Positions 38,505 to 49,382 of a stretch of 64,000 nt of DNA are shown piece after piece (position 1 is the stretch's first letter; each line of letters opens with the position of its first letter). The position numbers were made by a program, and so were the translations under genes. The notes beneath the pieces were generated by a model that saw only the letters and a program-made list of their open reading frames with translations, was not told where the DNA came from and searched no databases. The stretch is from Amaranthus tricolor (lineage: Eukaryota > Streptophyta > Magnoliopsida > Caryophyllales > Amaranthaceae). The DNA is taken from positions 36,868,885 through 36,932,884 of the forward strand of contig NC_080049.1 in assembly GCF_026212465.1 (NCBI RefSeq). Reading direction: 5' to 3'.

Positions 38505-40512
38505 AACCCTGCAACCGTGGCTAATTGTGTTTCAGTGCAGCTAACAGGGAAAAAGATCCTGAAACTACGGTCCACGGAGGACGTTGTATTCCCAAGTATG
38601 GGTGAGTGTGATACACCATATTTAGTTTTAAAAAAGATTGATAGACTATTTATATCAACAAGGTGTATTTTCTTTTCATGAGAGCCTATTTGCTAAGAAC
38701 TCTATAGTTATGTGTGCTTGGTGGGGAGAAATCTTAAGATGGGTGATTTTCAAGAAGTTTTTTTTTGGTGTTTTATTAAATTACAACAACGAGGATAATG
38801 TTGGGGTATAGTTGTCAAATTGAAGATTACATCGTGTGATCACGTACTGTTGAGGTTTTGAGTTATTCACGTTCTCATACATTTCACTTTTTGAATGAGG
38901 AAATCACTGGAGTTGGTAAAGTCATTGTTTTACATAATACTCTACATCTCGTTCTATGTCAGGAAGTTTATATAAATTAGTTCCACGGTTTTGATTAATT
39001 ATTGAGGATGTGTCGTTACACACCGAGTCTGGTTAAGTTATCGATCAAATTAGGGTGAGTACTGTGCAAGTTGAAACTGCCTGCTAAAACATGAAAATTA
39101 CTATGCAGACGAAGCTTAAAATGTAGTTGTATTACCAAGGTGACCGCCTACTCGCAATGACACATGAGTTATAAATAGCATAGTTGTCAAAAAAAAAATA
39201 ATAATCAAATCATACGAGATAATCGTTTTCATGGGTGGTAATGGTCATTATTATGTTTGGTATTTTCAATCTCTCGCATATATAGCGCGTTTTGTGTTTC
39301 TAGTTAAGACAGTATTCTTGTGATCGAGTCTCGTGTAATAACAACCATTTTTATGTTAAATTCTTTAAGAGAAGACTCCTGATCATGAAAGAGAGGATTC
39401 GTAATATTGTGGTGGTGTTGTAAACACTTGTTAGAGTGTTATATTAAGTATTTTGCCATAATGGTCAATTGGCCCTGCGGCATGGTAATTTGCATGTGTA
39501 GGTGATCAACACATGTAAGAGTCCCTTTGTTTAGTATTGCATCTCCTTAGTTTATCAAATGCCTATTTGTATACATATTTTTAATGTGATTAAGTTTGAT
39601 GACGACTTTTAATTCAAGTTGGACGGAATCGTAAGATTTTGGCGAGAAATATTGTAATTTTAATATTTTAAGGGTACCTATATTAGAACTTTTGGTATTT
39701 ACTTTGTGAATTTTGTGCTACTTTCACGTGAAGAGTTAGTTATTATTGTTATTATGGGAAAACGTATCTTGTCTATTCTAACTTGGAGAGTTTTTGCTAA
39801 AATAGGTTCTTCTATATTTGGGTAGTTAATATCATCATAATCCTTACTGAAGGGATTTGTTTTGGGTTGTATTGTTATTTTATTTGGAAGTCATTGTCAT
39901 TAAGCATATTTCTAGGGATTCAAAGTCTAGCATCTATGAACTAATTATTCTAAAAGATCATCGGATCGGAGATTGTCTACCACATATTTGTGATCGTTTT
40001 GTGTGGATTAATTGGAATCACACCTTGATATTATTATTGTTGAAGTTTTAAATAATATAATGTCTCATTGAGATTAATAGTTTTTGTAGTTATTGAAGAA
40101 CTATATGTCTATTGAATAAGAGTTAACTGTCATCATAAATGAAAATATTATTGTAGGGGAGTTTTTGTTCGAGAATATTTTCAGTTGTATTGTACTTGAT
40201 ATTGTGTATTATTGTAACCCTTATGAGACTTGTTTGACTTGAATTGCAACGTTATTCAAGGGTTTTTTTTTCCGGAGAAATTGTGTTGATTCGCACTAAA
40301 GACTCGTGCTATTTTATTTGAGATATTTACTAAGGATTAGAGGATTCTTACTTTGAGACTTGTCATTTGGGAGAATGAATCTTGGGAAATCATTCTCTGT
40401 ACTTCGTTGAGGTTGGTTTAGTCGAATTAAGATTCATGTGTATTATCTTGGGCAGTTACATTTGATATATATATGGGAGTAGTTTAACATGAGGTTTTAA
40501 GGTGGCTATAAT
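38505..40512 (+). mobile_element. Non-coding internal region of the long-LTR element (probable)
   Basis: About 2 kb follow the primer-binding site with no gag or pol frame. Near 40490 the sequence reads GAGGTTTTAAGGTGGCTATAATGTAAC, resembling the polypurine tract and LTR start of gypsy elements, but the following bases do not match the 5' LTR beyond TGTAACA. It could be a large retrotransposon derivative with an unrelated or truncated right end. Confidence 0.4.
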
Positions 40513-40827
40513 GTAACATTCCCTGATCAAGGGGTTGGAGTTAACTTTCAGGATGAAGTTTAATTGAAGTTGGTTATAATATATATTTATATTGAATATT
40601 TAAGTTAGGGTAAAATTAGCCCAATAGTTTAGATTTACAAACAATCTGGCACAATATTTTAACTCTTCCAAAGATTAGGCTTAATTATTTACTTTCTTAA
40701 CATTCAACCCAAATATTTATCTTTTCTCCAATTTATAAGTACTACTATAATCCAAATATCAATTTGATAAATATTTTATCGTCGAATAAATGTTAAATTT
40801 AATAACCAAAAATTTTGAAGTGTTACA
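40513..40827 (+). mobile_element. LTR-like segment TGTAACATTCC...GAAGTGTTACA
   Basis: About 315 bases are bounded by TGTAACATTCC and GAAGTGTTACA. It does not resemble the 36940-38490 LTR inside. It may be a second, unrelated LTR or chance; the flanks give no clear target duplication. Confidence 0.3.
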
Positions 40828-40834
40828 TAAAGTT

Positions 40835-41095
40835 TAGCACTTTTACGAATAATAGCCTCAATGTTTATTTTTGCGAATATCAGCTACAAAAGTATCAAAG
40901 TCTACATGTTCAGGCCAAATCACAGAATTCCGACCATTTTGGTGGTCAAAATTTAAGGTTTTGTGGTCGGAATTATATGATTTGGCCTGAACGCGGTAGA
41001 CTTTAATACTTTGGTGGATGTAATTCGCAAAAAATAAATATTAAAGTTTTAATTTACAAAAGTCCAAAACATTAAGGTTGTAATTCACAAATTAT
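40835..41095. mobile_element. Fold-back MITE, about 260 bp
   Basis: The left arm (CTACATGTTCAGGCCAAATC, then AATTCCGACCA) is mirrored by the right arm (TGGTCGGAATT, then GATTTGGCCTGAACGCGGTAG) around a 26-base centre. The pairing continues outwards through TATTTTTTGCGAAT to GAATAATTTGTGAATTACAA at the right edge. Confidence 0.7.
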
Positions 41096-42624
41096 TCCTA
41101 AATTTAATATGTGAGAGTGAAGTAAGACATAAAATTAAAATAGGGTTAAAAGGCAATTAACATACATATTTGTCAATAAAATTCATCACTTAATAGAAAT
41201 ACTTAATTAATACGTGTTTAGCTAGTGGTATTAAAAGGTACTAAACATAATGAGTTTACTGTTACATTTATTGTGCTTTGATCATTTCTATGCTTATAAA
41301 GCTCTCATTCTCAATCATGTTTTTTTCATAATAATCTTTCACTATCACCTCCTATCATATGGTAGCATATGAAAAAGAATATTGTGAAAACAAGTTATTA
41401 GAATACGTAGGGAAAGCTTGGTCATCAATCTTGTTAAAAAAAATATTATTAATATATATTAGATTTTTATTATCAGTTTCACTATTTAATATCAATGTAA
41501 ATAATTCTTTGAACAGAAATCACAATAAATATTAAAAAGAATTCCGAAGAGAAGAATCTACTATGGAAGAGCAACCATGGATCATCATTATTAGCAAAAG
41601 CAAAGTACTAATCCAAGCATAAATCTATTGGGAATGCAAAGATACTTATTGGGAAGATTTAAAGAATCAAATACTAATTACCTTTTTATTAAAATTTCTA
41701 TAAGTTCAAGAAAACTTAGGCAATTTAAAAGTACAATTTACAACATTTTAACTATGATTTTACTCCAAACTTTATCTTACATTTGACCTTGACAAAGCTT
41801 ACCATTTAACAAGAAAAAGCTGCAATTTTTATAATTTTTAAAAATAGTTATTTAATTAAAATATCTTCTTTTTCTTTATCTTTTTATAAGGATCAAAATC
41901 GTGAAGTAATGATTTCATCTTAAAAGGATAATTTACTAGAAGAATTTATTGCAAGAGCGTAATCTTCTTTTAGCAAAATCAAAAAAGTTTTTGAGGACAC
42001 CTTTAACTATTTTGATTCTTCTAGGAGCTAGCCCAAAGTTCAATACAAGAAAAACACAATAAAAAGCTATAGTATGTTTTTTTAGCCTATGGAGAAAGAA
42101 CTAGAAAAAGAGCTAAAACCAAAAAGATATAAGAAAAAAATAATACTTTTATTTCTTTTTCACAAATTGTGAATCATTTCATCGAGAGATACACGTCATA
42201 CAAATTGAGGAAAATTATATATTATAAAAATATAGGCTCCCAGTTATTGTATCTTCAAGAGGCAATCTCTCACAAAAATATCTATTTTTATTTCTAAAAT
42301 TAATTTTTACACCTTAGAATTACAAGCCTAATATAGATGTGATTCAAATTAATTAGCTTAAGGATTTCTCATTTTTGGTTGTTGTGTCAAATTTTTTTTC
42401 GTTAGTAAACAATACGTATTATTATTGAGATCTAGTTCATGAATTAATATATATGAGTTCTAATGATTGTTTACATAAATTATTCTTATAGTGCAGTAAA
42501 TATATTTCATATAATTTGTAAATTCTAATAATATATATGTCAATCAGTTGAAAATGAAAAGTTGCTATAACAATTAACATGTCAATACAAATAAGTGAAA
42601 AATTAGTTTTTAATGGTTTTAATG
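41096..42624. other. AT-rich intergenic DNA, no gene seen
   Basis: No gene or repeat structure that I can support, apart from loose AT-rich tracts. Confidence 0.35.
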
Positions 42625-42679
42625 AATAGACATATATTTCTTTTTTTTTTTTTGGGAAATAATAGACATATACTTCTTT
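42625..42679. repeat. Micro-retroposon: T-run between 19-bp direct repeats
   Basis: AATAGACATATATTTCTTT (42625-42643) recurs as AATAGACATATACTTCTTT (42661-42679), one mismatch in 19. The insert is about 17 bases, a T run followed by GGGAAAT. It looks like the bare tail of a minus-strand retroposon. Confidence 0.65.
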
Positions 42680-43112
42680 GTGTCTTATCTATTATTCGTC
42701 TTTTTACTAGTGTATGGTTGAGCATTGAGAATTCTAACTATTTATTATCATCTCAAATTATATTGATATAAGTTTTAAACAGTTACTTAATGAAAAACTA
42801 TTTTGAGTACATTAGTCAATAAACTTTCATAACACTTTTTATAAAAATTTGGAGATAGTAATACTCAAAGATTATAAAAATTTATACATATAAAAAACTA
42901 TAAATAATTAAAGGTGTCATTCACAACTAGTTCTACAGTCATCAAGATGCAATTAATTTTGAACAAAAAAATCAATTTAATTTTAAGAAAAATTAATTTA
43001 TAGAATTGAATTGAAATTATACTCCTAGAAACCATATCTTAGGTGTATATCAACATTAAAGTGAAAAAAAACAATGAACAATGATAAACAAGTGGCAAAA
43101 GAAGGAGTAGTT

Positions 43113-43143
<31 letters not shown>

Positions 43144-43261
43144 TAATAATAGTAACAGAATTGGGTCTTGTATCAGTTAGAACACGTATTACCTTTTTTA
43201 TACAATATTCTAGGATTAAATCTTACCTGATACTTCCCTCCCCTCACTTTGCCATGTATCC

Positions 43262-43297
<36 letters not shown>

Positions 43298-43313
43298 GAA
43301 TTGGGTCTTGTTG
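43113..43313. repeat. Duplicated (AAT)n microsatellite plus GAATTGGGTCTTGT
   Basis: Two blocks (about 43113-43172 and 43262-43313) each hold an ATA/AAT run followed by AGAATTGGGTCTTGT, with about 90 unique bases between. This is a direct duplication with microsatellite expansion. The 63-codon open frame here is a translated microsatellite. Confidence 0.65.
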
Positions 43314-43590
43314 CTGGGCATCGATTGTTCTGCATTGTATTGACCGATTTTGCTGTTTATTTTGTAATTGAATTTATAAAGAACTACTATCTAATTTGCG
43401 TAGGCTAGATGATAGCTATACTTTTTGAGGTGCCGCGTCCCGTCAAGCGTATAACGAGGGGCTTGTTTTGGTTCTTAGGAGCTTCGGTTGGGAGGTGATG
43501 TCTAACTCCCTTAAACTTAAGATGTAAACTTTAGCTTTTTTCTGAACTCTTGCATTTTATGATATTTACTTTACGTTGCCAAAAAAAATT
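43314..43590 (+). mobile_element. Possible LINE 3' end
   Basis: A GC-richer segment (GCCGCGTCCCGTCAAGCG, GGTTCTTAGGAGCTTCGG) ends TTTACGTTGCCAAAAAAAA, similar to the short-tailed 3' ends of plant L1-type elements. No reverse transcriptase is present. Family not proven. Confidence 0.35.
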
Positions 43591-43685
43591 AATTAATATT
43601 ATTTTTACTATTAGAGCTTTCATCTCCCAATTAAAAGATTAATTATAAGCTCTATTCTCGTCGCCCATGCTTCTTTCGTTATGGA

Positions 43686-44483
43686 CAGGGATGGTCATGG
43701 GGCGGGTCTGGAGCGGGTCTGGCCAGTCCCGGACCCGGACCCTTTTATTTTTTTTGAATCCAGACCCGGATCCGGACCCTAAGGGTCCAAAATTTTCAGA
43801 CCCAGACCCGGACTCTACGGATCTGACAGGGTCTAGGGTCCTTAATGGGTCTTATACAAAGCTTCTTTGATTTGTCAAAATTGAACCTTTTTCGAGTCTT
43901 TTTATATTTTTGTAAGCAACTTATTATCGTATTACAAACACTTGTCACAGAAAGTTATCAATCGATACACCAATTTAACAATTCATTTCAGTACCCGGAA
44001 ACATGTCCATAATTAGTATCACACTCCGTAAACTTCCAAAACCATTAGAATTAAACAATAAACATCTAATTGAAACTTTAACTCAATGCGCAATCAAATT
44101 ATTTCAGTACCTAAAAACAAACCAAAATTAGAATATTGTCGCCTCCATAATTTCCAAAACCATTAGAATTAAACAATAAACACTGTAATTAAACTTTAAT
44201 CTCGGCGAGCAATCAAAGTATTATACATATACAACAAATGTGCAAATATCATCAAAATTTTAACAAAAATAAAAATAAAAATATAAAAATAAAAATAAAA
44301 TTTAAAAGTTTAGGGTCCGGGTCCGGGTCTTCACCTTAGGACCCGGACCCGTCAAAATTTTTTGGATCCAGACCCGGACCCGGACCCGGATCCGATGGGT
44401 CTAAAAAATTAAGACCCAGACCCTTAAAAAAGGGGCGGGTCCGGGGCGGGTCCAACAGGGTCCTGGACCCATGACCATCCCTA
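43686..44483 (+). mobile_element. Non-autonomous hAT-type element, copy C (798 bp)
   Basis: Starts CAGGGATGGTCATGG and ends CCCATGACCATCCCTA. The 8-bp flanks GTTATGGA (43678-43685) and ATTATGGT (44484-44491) share the TTATGG core (6 of 8). Subterminal GGGTCCGGGTC and GACCCGGACC runs are denser than in copies A and B, and the AT-rich centre differs from theirs. The best-preserved member of the family in this window. Confidence 0.78.
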
Positions 44484-44696
44484 ATTATGGTATTTCAAGA
44501 TTTTGCTATTTGTGTAGTTATATAGGAGTGTAGGATAAAAACTTTCCAATTCTGTTATAGGCAGGAGTTTTCTCATGGATTGAGAATTGAGAACCCTTTA
44601 TGCCCTCTTCAAAGCCCATGCGCCCATTCGCCCATGCGCCCATGACTAGTTAATCAAATTTATCTATCTATTTGTTTAAAAAATCTCAAATTGTTT

Positions 44697-44880
44697 ATTG
44701 AAACCGTCTTATTATGAGACGATTTTAATTAAGTTGGCCCTAACTATTTTTAAAAGAAAATTATTTTCTGTACAAGTGTAAATTCAAATTTTATTGTCTT
44801 TTTTGTGTTTTTTTTACTGATAGACTGCTTGTATGAGTCCGTCTTAGGTAAGATGGTCTCATACAGAACTTGCTAAAAAA
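44697..44880. mobile_element. MITE-like segment with GTCTTATTATGAGACGA ends
   Basis: AAACCGTCTTATTATGAGACG on the left and GTCCGTCTTAGG...GATGGTCTCATACAG on the right belong to the same end type as 55790-55960. A third fragment (AAGATCGTCTCATCGTGAAAC) is at 45472-45492, and AGTGATCA/ATTACTTTAAA repeats of the family lie at 45045-45100. Confidence 0.4.
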
Positions 44881-45734
44881 GTTGTTACATCAATATAATG
44901 CTTCTTGCTTAATGTAAAATTTTAAAAATATACTCTTGTGTTCATTTTCTATATTTATTATGCCTGTAAGTTTTACATAAATTATTTATTATCATGAGAC
45001 GAGTTTATATAATTTAATTTATTTCTATAATGGAACACTATGAAATTATTAGTGATCATATTATAAATAGTGACTCTAAAGTTATAACTAATTACTTTAA
45101 ATACATTGTCACATTGAGTCAGTACAATATTCAATATTGTTGTATACTGATTGAAAATGTGTGTTGTCTTTTTTGATTGTCACTTATACTTTGATACACT
45201 TCTAAATTCGACGAGGATCAGTATTTTATCTCTTAATTTGTATTTACAAACATGTTTCTACTACAAAATTTCTCAAAATATATATATGATGACTTGATAT
45301 TTACTCAATTTTATAATTAAATGTGACTTTGTTATAACTTTAAATTTAATTAACATAATGTAAAATTTAATGTCGAGCAAAACCTAATTTTAAACAAATC
45401 AAAGAACCTGTCTCGAAATCAACCCCATGACCAAATGCGCACCTCAATTTTTTTCACACAAATTTTAATTAAGATCGTCTCATCGTGAAACAATCCTATA
45501 ATAGACTTGCCCAACTATATTAATTATCATCCACTTTAGTATTTAAAATACTCACTTTATATTATTTAATATTTAATATGTCATTTTAAATATCAATTTA
45601 AATTGTTTAAAACTTCACTTAAAACTAACATATCGCTCTTTTACTCTTTTTTATCTTACTATCTCTTTTTACTTTTTACTTTTACGTTTATTTTTATTTA
45701 TTTTTATGTATTTTATTTTTTATTAACTTTTGTT

Positions 45735-45938
45735 AAGGGTAAATGTGTGTTGTAAGTTGCAGGCTTTAGGGTAGTTGCAGGCTTCACTCTCATTGAAGAT
45801 CTTTCTTGAGCCGAAGGACTATTTACCGCACTCTTCTTTATTGGTACGAGTTACCGTCTTTCTTTCCTTCCCAGACTATAATTATAATTTTTTTATAAAC
45901 GACATACACTGAGTACGATGATGATGATGGTTCATAAT
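45735..45938 (+). mobile_element. SINE with (ATG)n tail
   Basis: GTTACCGTCTTTCTTTCC, TTCCCAGAC and ATACACTGAGTACG lead into an ATGATGATGATGG tail, as in the copy at 15370. The 5' head around 45740-45800 is not clearly tRNA-like. Confidence 0.5.
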
Positions 45939-46532
45939 CCAAGGCGTGAGTTTTATTTTGGGCCAGGCTGACAGTCTTTATTCTTCCAAATGCGGCCCAA
46001 CGTCAAAACCCTCTGACTCCCGCCAACGGCGAAACACTTACTTGCGACTTGCAAGTTGCAGTTCATCTTTCTTCAATCTGAATTCTAATGGATTATTGTA
46101 TCTTCAACGATTCTCAAACTTCTTGATCAAATCTTCATGATCGATATGTAAGTTTATAATTTGCCAAATCTTTGCATAATTATGATATTTACGTAACAGT
46201 TGTCCTCATAGATGAATTTTTATTTTTTATTTGTTCAATTACGATGTCAATTATTTTATGCGTTGCTTGTAGGGCATGAAATTTGGTAATTGCATGACTT
46301 GAATCGATGTTTAAAGCTTTTTGATTAGTTTGTAAAATGTATAGGGTTTCTGGACTTATCAACCCTGAAATTAAGGTTTATCAATTTGTATCGCTAATAA
46401 AATTTGTTTATCAATTTTATTCTATGCCTGATTTAAGGTTCATCAATTTTGTTTCTCTAATCAATGAATATATGGTAATGTGTAAAGTAATTGAAGAGAT
46501 TAAAAACAGAAGAAAATATTAAGTTTAAGGTT
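45939..46532. other. Possible 5' end of a lost host gene
   Basis: GC-richer DNA (GGGCCAGGCTGACAGTC, GCGGCCCAACGTC) runs to a good splice donor at about 46148 (ATATGTAAGTTT), followed by AT-rich, intron-like DNA up to the copia LTR. It could be an untranslated first exon of a plus-strand gene now broken by repeats. No protein is recognisable, so this is a guess. Confidence 0.2.
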
Positions 46533-46692
46533 TGAATACACTTTGTATTAAAAATAACAAGAGTATATAGGCCACTACTTATACAAAACTAATGATGCTA
46601 AAGAGGAAATATGGAAAGCTACATACATAAAAAGGTTATAAAAGATATTTCCTAAAATATATTTACTATACTGCATATTACATTAATACACT
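46533..46692 (-). repeat. 3' LTR of copia element 1 (tentative)
   Basis: Directly after a decayed polypurine tract (CTTGAGGAAGAG), the minus strand reads TGTATTAATG and ends GTGTATTCA about 160 bases on. The lack of a 5' LTR for comparison leaves the far edge unsure. Confidence 0.45.
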
Positions 46693-46779
46693 CTTCCTCA
46701 AGTTAGGTCTCTGGGTCACCGATACCTAACTTGAACAAAGTTTGCTCGAATGCTTCAGATGTGATTGCCTTTGTAAGAA

Positions 46780-47857
46780 TATCAGCTAGTTAATTTTTTG
46801 ATCTCATAAAAGGAAGACTGATGATCCGCTTCTCTAATTTCTCCTTAATGAAGTGTCTGTCGATCTCAATATGCTTGGTGCGATCATGTTGAATTGGATT
46901 TTCAGAGATACTGATAGTAGCTTTATTATCACAATACAGCTTACAGGCCTTCTTCTATGGGAAGTTTAATTCATTTAGGAGTTTTTTTAACCACATGACC
47001 TCGGTTATTACTTTAGCAATCCCACGAAATTCGGCCTCTGCACTAGATAAGGCGACCACCTCCTGTTTCTTGCTTTTCCATGTAACAAGATTTCCTCCTA
47101 CCAAAGTGAAGTACCCAGAGGTTGACCTCCTATCATCTCGGTCTTTTACCCAGTCTGCATCTGTATAGGCTAGAAGGTGCAAGTGATCCTTTTTCTTGAA
47201 TAGAATGCCTCTGCTACTGATGCCCTTCAGATACCTTAGGATTCTCATTACTACTGTCATGTGGTGTATTTGTGGTTGATGCATGAACCTACTCACTAGC
47301 CTAACTACATAAGCAATGTCTGGAAGTGTATGAGATAAGTAGATCAGTTTGCCAACCATTCTCTAATATTGTCCTTTGTCTGCCAACTTTTCTCGTTTAA
47401 TCATATGAAGACCATGATCGGCTACATTGGGTGTCTCTGTGGGTTTACAATCAAGCATGCCTATTGCTGCCAATAAATCAAGAATGTACTTTCTTTGGCT
47501 AATGAATATACCTCGCTTTGACCTCAAAACCTCAATGCCAAAGTACCTCAGTTGCCGTAGGTCTTTCATTTCAAATTCCCGTGATAGCTGCTCCTTGAGA
47601 ACACAAATTTCTTCTTTATCATCTCCGGTGATGATTATATCATCCACATAGATGATTAGGCACGTGATATGATCATTTTGTTTTTTTAGAAACAAAGTAT
47701 GATCTGAGTTACTCTGTCTATAGTCAAACTTTTTCATTGCTGTAGTGAATCTTCCGAACCATGCTCTTGGAGACTGTTTTAGACCATACAAAACTTTGTT
47801 CAACTTACAACCTTCCCCTAGACTGTAGTCACTAGAGAAACTTGGAGGAGCCTTCAT
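46780..47857 (-). pseudogene. Copia element 1: reverse transcriptase and RNase H
   Basis: RT signatures present: LYGLKQSPRAWFGRF, the catalytic YVDDIIITGDD, and KDLRQLRYFGIEV (where LKYFLGIEV is usual). RNase H shows AYTDADWVKDRDDRRSTSGY, SSAEAEF and LYCDN, then HDRTKHIEIDRHF. In-frame stops occur at 47360-47362 (Gln CAG to TAG before RMVGKLIYL), at 46955 (after NELNFP) and near 46790 (KN-stop-LADIL, CAA to TAA). Most are single C-to-T changes. Confidence 0.88.
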
Positions 47858-48658
47858 ATATACCTCTTCTTCAATTTTCCCATGTAAGAAAGCGTTCTTA
47901 TGTCAAACTGGTGTAAGGGTCAATCTTTGTTTGTAGCAATCGAAAAAAGAACTCGGATTATATCGATTTTGGCCAGTGGAGTGAAGGTTTCAGAGTAATC
48001 CACCCAATAAGTCTGAGTATATCCTTGTGCTACCAATCTGGCTTTGTACCTTTCAACAGTACCATCAGCTCGAAACTTGATGGTATACACCTATCTGCAC
48101 CCAACTGTCTTCTTACCCTTTTGCAACTCACATTTTTCCCATGTTTCATTTTTGTTAAGAGCAAAAATTTCTTCTTCCATTGCCTTCTTCCAGTTTGGAT
48201 CTCGAAGAGCTTCTTCAACATTATTGGGCACTGTACTTGAATAAAGAGATGTATTAAAGGCCACAACTATTTGTGAAAAGAGCCTTATTATTCTCCCTAT
48301 TTACTGGATATCGAGATCTTTGTGCTTCAAATTCAGAGTCATCTCTCCTTGGAGGGATTCCCCTTGTACTCCTAGGCGGTAGCTCATACCTGCTCGGTAC
48401 ATCATTTCTTGCAATAGAAGGCAGGTTAACATCAATGACTTATTGGTTCTCAGAGATTACCTCTTGCGATATAGGATGCTCATTTGATAAGACTGGAGTA
48501 GTAGGAAGAGGAGATACTATGTCTTCAGTAACAACATCAGTAGTCTCGCTTACTTACTCTTTTGGATCCTGATCAATTACCACTAGGTATATTGACCAGC
48601 CTAGGTCATTATTGACTCGCTCCCCCTGAGGACCAGGTTGGGAGTAATAATAGGTGTG

Positions 48659-49331
48659 TTAAAAGAACTCACAATCCATAGTAGTATACATCCTGTTTTG
48701 TTGAGGGTCAAAACACCTGTATCCCTTTTGATTCACCCCATAGCCAAGGAAGACACACTTAACCGCCCGAGGTTCAAGTTTAGTCCTAGTGTGCTTAGGA
48801 AGGTGAACATAAGCAAGGCAACCAAAGACCCGAGGAGGTAAGGAATGAGATGAAGGTAGGGAGACAAAGGATCTCAAGGTGTCAAGAGGGGTTTTGTATT
48901 TGAGAGGTTTAGAGGGAAGACAATTAGTAACGTACATAGCGGTGGCTAGTGCTTCAGGCCAGAAAGAAGCAGGGGCTTGGGATTCTATTAACAAGGCTCG
49001 GGTGATCTCAAGCAAGGTTCGATTTTTGCGTTCAGAGACCCCTTTCTGCTATGGTGTATGTAACACCCAAATTTCCTCCCTTCCTTCACGATTCTGGTTT
49101 CGTTTAAGGGGTTGGAAATTTAGGGTAGGAGGTTTGGTGAATCATGCCATGGTCAGAGAGGAATTGTTTCATAGCTAAGTTCAGGTACTCTCCCTCATTG
49201 TCAGAACGTAAAATTTGAGGTACAACATGAAATTGAGTGCGAAAAATATTATAAAAGGTAACAAAAACGAAATAAAATTCAGATTTGTGTTTCAAGAAAT
49301 ACACCCAACTCATGCGAGTACAATCATCCAC
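48659..49331 (-). pseudogene. Copia element 1: integrase core, interrupted
   Basis: The first part (49331-49104) holds DDCTRMSWVYFLKHKSE and the second catalytic Asp in LRSDNEGEYL. The second part (49015-48659) begins at LLEITRALL and continues to VFGCLAYVHLPKHTRTKLEP. Between them the NGVSERKNRT block with the catalytic Glu survives, but it has a TAG replacing one Gln of TPQQ. Directly before it lies the micro-LTR insertion (49059-49128). Confidence 0.85.
49059..49128 (+). mobile_element. Micro-LTR-like insertion, 3'-truncated copy
   Basis: Starts TGTAACACCCAAATTTCC and runs through TCCCTTCCTTCACG, GGTTTCGTTTAAGGGG and TTGGAAATTTAGGGT, closely matching the 75-bp unit at 11012-11086. It sits exactly between two parts of the copia integrase that should be contiguous. 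The terminal GTTACA is missing; the join falls at an AGGGT shared by element and target, consistent with a small microhomology deletion. Confidence 0.72.
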
Positions 49332-49382
49332 AAATAAAACATAATAAGAAAATTGATGATCACCAAAAACTGGAGCAGGTCC

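Noticed and set aside
43074..43265. 63-codon open frame with an isoleucine run
   Set aside because: Translated (ATA)n microsatellite.
47427..47651. Plus-strand frames across copia elements 1, 2 and 3
   Set aside because: They are antisense shadows of the RT and integrase frames.
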